Below are positions 14,686 to 16,141 of a stretch of 16,141 nucleotides of DNA, in pieces. The DNA comes from CAYJXK01 sp964374115 (GTDB lineage: Bacteria; Patescibacteriota; Patescibacteriia; Magasanikbacterales; UBA922). The stretch lies in contig CAYJXK010000020.1 of NCBI GenBank assembly GCA_964374115.1, positions 1 through 16,141 of the forward strand, written 5' to 3'. The notes under the pieces were generated by a model, which saw only the letters and a list, made by a program, of their open reading frames with translations, did not search any database and had not been told where the DNA came from. Each line of letters begins with the position of its first letter. Position 1 is the first letter of the stretch. The translations under genes were made by a program, and so were the position numbers.

Positions 14686-14859
14686 ATGAGACGAAAGAAA
14701 CCGGTATCGAAGCTGTCTCCGATCAGCTCCTTTTTCGCTATCCTGTTGCTCCTTGTGATCGGGATGATTTTGCTCCTCTATACTCTTGGAAGAGAAGGTA
14801 TTCCCGCTCTCTGGCGCTCTTTGCGGAAAAGCAACCAAAAAAAGGAGGATGACGGGTAA
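14686..14859 (+). CDS. Small single-span membrane protein, function unknown
   Basis: A 57-residue protein I do not recognise. A basic N-terminus (MRRKKPVSK) is followed by one hydrophobic span (about 16-36, rich in Ile, Leu and Val), then an amphipathic, highly charged tail ending KSNQKKEDDG. The positive-inside rule would put the short N-terminus in the cytoplasm. A signal-peptide role is unlikely because no cleavage motif follows. The start at ATG 14686 is supported by GGGGAGAAAAGG about 8-18 bases upstream. An upstream TTG at 14611 also opens the frame but falls in the -35 box of the promoter. The stop codon lies inside the left arm of the hairpin at 14853, and the DHH gene begins 45 bases later, so the two are probably co-transcribed. 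Confidence 0.65.
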   Translation: MRRKKPVSKLSPISSFFAILLLLVIGMILLLYTLGREGIPALWRSLRKSNQKKEDDG

Positions 14860-14889
14860 CGATCGCGGAGGATTCATGATCGTTACCCG
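14853..14889 (+). promoter_or_regulatory. Perfect 12-bp hairpin with a Shine-Dalgarno loop
   Basis: CGGGTAACGATC (14853-14864) pairs perfectly with GATCGTTACCCG (14878-14889), enclosing a 13-base loop that contains GGAGG (14867-14871). The stop of the small membrane protein is in the left arm. An ATG (14876-14878) straddles the loop and right arm, 4 bases after GGAGG. No U-run follows, so it is not a standard intrinsic terminator. It sits 15 bases before the DHH start codon and is likely to affect translation or mRNA processing. Confidence 0.6.
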
Positions 14890-14904
14890 ATTTCCTATGT
14901 CACT

Positions 14905-16062
14905 ATGGCGTTTACGATTCCACAACAAATCCATCATCTCATCGATCAAAAACACCACATGCTCATCACCTTCCGAAATCATGATTCGGGAGATTCCCTT
15001 GCAAGCGCTGTGGCGCTTTTGTCATTTTTTAAAAAATTGGGGAAAAACGTGGAAATTGTTTCTCATGGATTTACACTGCCCAAAACCATGCAATTTCTGA
15101 AAAACGCTGATACTATCAAAGGAGCGTTTTCTGATTTGCAAAAATTTATTATCCATGTGGATGTCGCCGATGCTGGCGTCAAAGAACTGAGCTATGATGT
15201 GCAGGATCAACTCTTACGCATTTTTGTCACACCAAAACAAGGATTTTTGACCAAAGATCATGTGCGCACCGCTCAATCAGATTTTAAATATGATCTCATC
15301 ATCGTGCTCGGAACCCAAGATCTTGAATCATTGGGAGAACTGTATGATAACAACACCGAGCTCTTTTATCGCGTACCTATCCTGAATATTGACTATCATC
15401 CAGGGAATGAACATTTTGGAACGGTGAATCATATTGATCTCACCGCGACCTCGACTGCAGAGGTCATCTACGCGCTTTTGGATACATTGGGAGGAGCTTA
15501 TATTGATGAAGATATCGCGACCTCACTCCTCACCGGCATCATTGCCAAAACCAAAAGTTTCAAAGGAGATCAGGTCAAGCCGACAACGCTTGCGATCGCG
15601 AGCAAACTCATGACACTCGGCGCGAATCGAGAAATGATTGTGCACAATCTTTACAAAACAAAAACCGTATCATCGCTCAAACTCTGGGGACAGGCGCTCG
15701 TCCATCTGCAGTCCGATCCATCCATAGGGCTTGTGTGGACAACGATCACGCGGGAAGACTTTTCCCGCTCGGGCGCTACTGAGCAGGAATTGTACGAAAT
15801 CGTGAATGAACTGATCATGAACGCGCCAGAGGCGCGTATGATCCTCTTGTTGCACGAACATTCGATCCATACCAATGACCATCCTATTATTCACGGTATT
15901 CTCCATGTCACAAAAGGAAAAAACGCGCTCAATATCGTGCGATTATTTCATCCCAACGGCACACCCGAGCGCGCGTCCTGGACACTCGAAGAACATGGAC
16001 TGAAAGAAGCGGAGACCCTCATGGTGGGAACCATCCGAACATATCACAATTCCACTGTATAA
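14905..16062 (+). CDS. DHH-family phosphoesterase-like protein with altered catalytic motifs
   Basis: A 385-residue protein with the DHH/DHHA1 layout of NrnA-like (nanoRNase/pAp phosphatase) proteins. Motif I is RNHDSGDSLASAVAL (24-38) where active members have HxxPDGDAxGS. The second Asp region reads VLGTQDLESLG (134-144). The DHH motif reads IDYHPGNEHFG (162-172). The DTGSF motif reads KTKSF (215-219). Several metal-binding Asp/His positions are therefore missing, though the fold and the STAEVIYALL and LLTGI helices are intact. The DHHA1 domain covers about 270-380. It may be a non-catalytic or altered-activity homologue. ATG 14905 has no Shine-Dalgarno of its own; the nearest GGAGG (14867) precedes an out-of-frame ATG, so initiation may depend on coupling. 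The in-frame extension back to 14860 offers no ATG, GTG or TTG. Confidence 0.85.
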   Translation: MAFTIPQQIHHLIDQKHHMLITFRNHDSGDSLASAVALLSFFKKLGKNVEIVSHGFTLPKTMQFLKNADTIKGAFSDLQKFIIHVDVADAGVKELSYDVQDQLLRIFVTPKQGFLTKDHVRTAQSDFKYDLIIVLGTQDLESLGELYDNNTELFYRVPILNIDYHPGNEHFGTVNHIDLTATSTAEVIYALLDTLGGAYIDEDIATSLLTGIIAKTKSFKGDQVKPTTLAIASKLMTLGANREMIVHNLYKTKTVSSLKLWGQALVHLQSDPSIGLVWTTITREDFSRSGATEQELYEIVNELIMNAPEARMILLLHEHSIHTNDHPIIHGILHVTKGKNALNIVRLFHPNGTPERASWTLEEHGLKEAETLMVGTIRTYHNSTV

Positions 16063-16063
16063 C

Positions 16064-16141
16064 ATGATTTTAGGACGTACGCGTTTGCCTCTCCAAGCTT
16101 TGAATTACGAAACTCTTTTTACCTCATTTTTTAAACCAAAC
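16064..16141 (+). CDS. Start of a further reading frame, cut by the window end
   Basis: One base after the DHH stop (TAACATG), an ATG opens a frame that stays clear of stops for all 26 codons to the window edge, beginning MILGRTRLPL. The spacing suggests the next gene of the same operon. There is no clear Shine-Dalgarno, and the fragment is too short to assign a family. Confidence 0.45.
   Translation, partial: MILGRTRLPLQALNYETLFTSFFKPN

Noticed and set aside
14560..14982. N-terminal extension of valS by 141 residues
   Set aside because: The frame is open but the residues resemble no ValS domain, the normal ValS opening MPKELSKAYNP begins at 14559, and the extension would run antisense through the small membrane protein and both promoters.
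14876..15100. 75-codon frame behind GGAGG
   Set aside because: It overlaps the DHH gene out of frame, and its translation looks like a shadow of that gene (many Trp, Phe and His residues, no domain). It is reported only as a possible leader, not as a gene.

Overview
The window looks like chromosome of a Candidate Phyla Radiation (Patescibacteria) bacterium. This is inferred from the CPR-style diacylglycerol-kinase-like protein, the bactofilin beside it, dense same-strand gene packing, small single-membrane-span and DHH-like proteins, and short simple-repeat inserts inside aminoacyl-tRNA synthetases. TGA is used as a stop (valS and tyrS end with it), so the genetic code is the standard bacterial one. 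Overall GC is roughly mid-40s percent by eye, but the stretch from about 2400 to 5450 is much AT-richer.

Layout from left to right. (1) 51-134: tRNA-Leu(GAG) on the minus strand. (2) 295-1554, minus: bactofilin followed by a diacylglycerol-kinase-like protein. (3) 1631-8529, minus: a tightly packed five-gene set transcribed in the order ThiF/E1-like adenylyltransferase, MIO-type aromatic amino acid lyase/aminomutase, PaaK-like adenylate-forming ligase, Acg-like nitroreductase, membrane sensor histidine kinase. It has a good sigma-70 type promoter in front and a plausible terminator behind. (4) 8680-14559, minus: three class I aminoacyl-tRNA synthetase genes in a row, transcribed valS, tyrS, argS. 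(5) 14686-16141, plus: a divergent unit with a 57-residue single-span membrane protein, a DHH-family protein with altered catalytic motifs, and the start of a further reading frame cut by the window end.

The five-gene set is the most interesting part. The lyase/aminomutase keeps the Ala-Ser-Gly triad that forms the MIO cofactor and has the TAL/tyrosine-aminomutase type signature rather than that of HutH. It would make an aryl-acrylate or a beta-amino acid. The PaaK-like enzyme could adenylate that acid. The ThiF-like protein and the nitroreductase resemble the two halves of the mycobacterial Rv1355c/MoeY-type fusion. The histidine kinase ends the operon and could sense the product or control the pathway. 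I do not recognise this combination as a described pathway. It is a candidate small-molecule or modification system, and its product is unknown.

Smaller points of interest are two four-copy heptanucleotide repeats read in frame in argS, a related repeat insert in valS, a perfect 12-bp hairpin carrying a Shine-Dalgarno sequence in its loop just upstream of the DHH gene, back-to-back promoters at 14575-14640, and an AT-rich block whose two edges fall inside genes.
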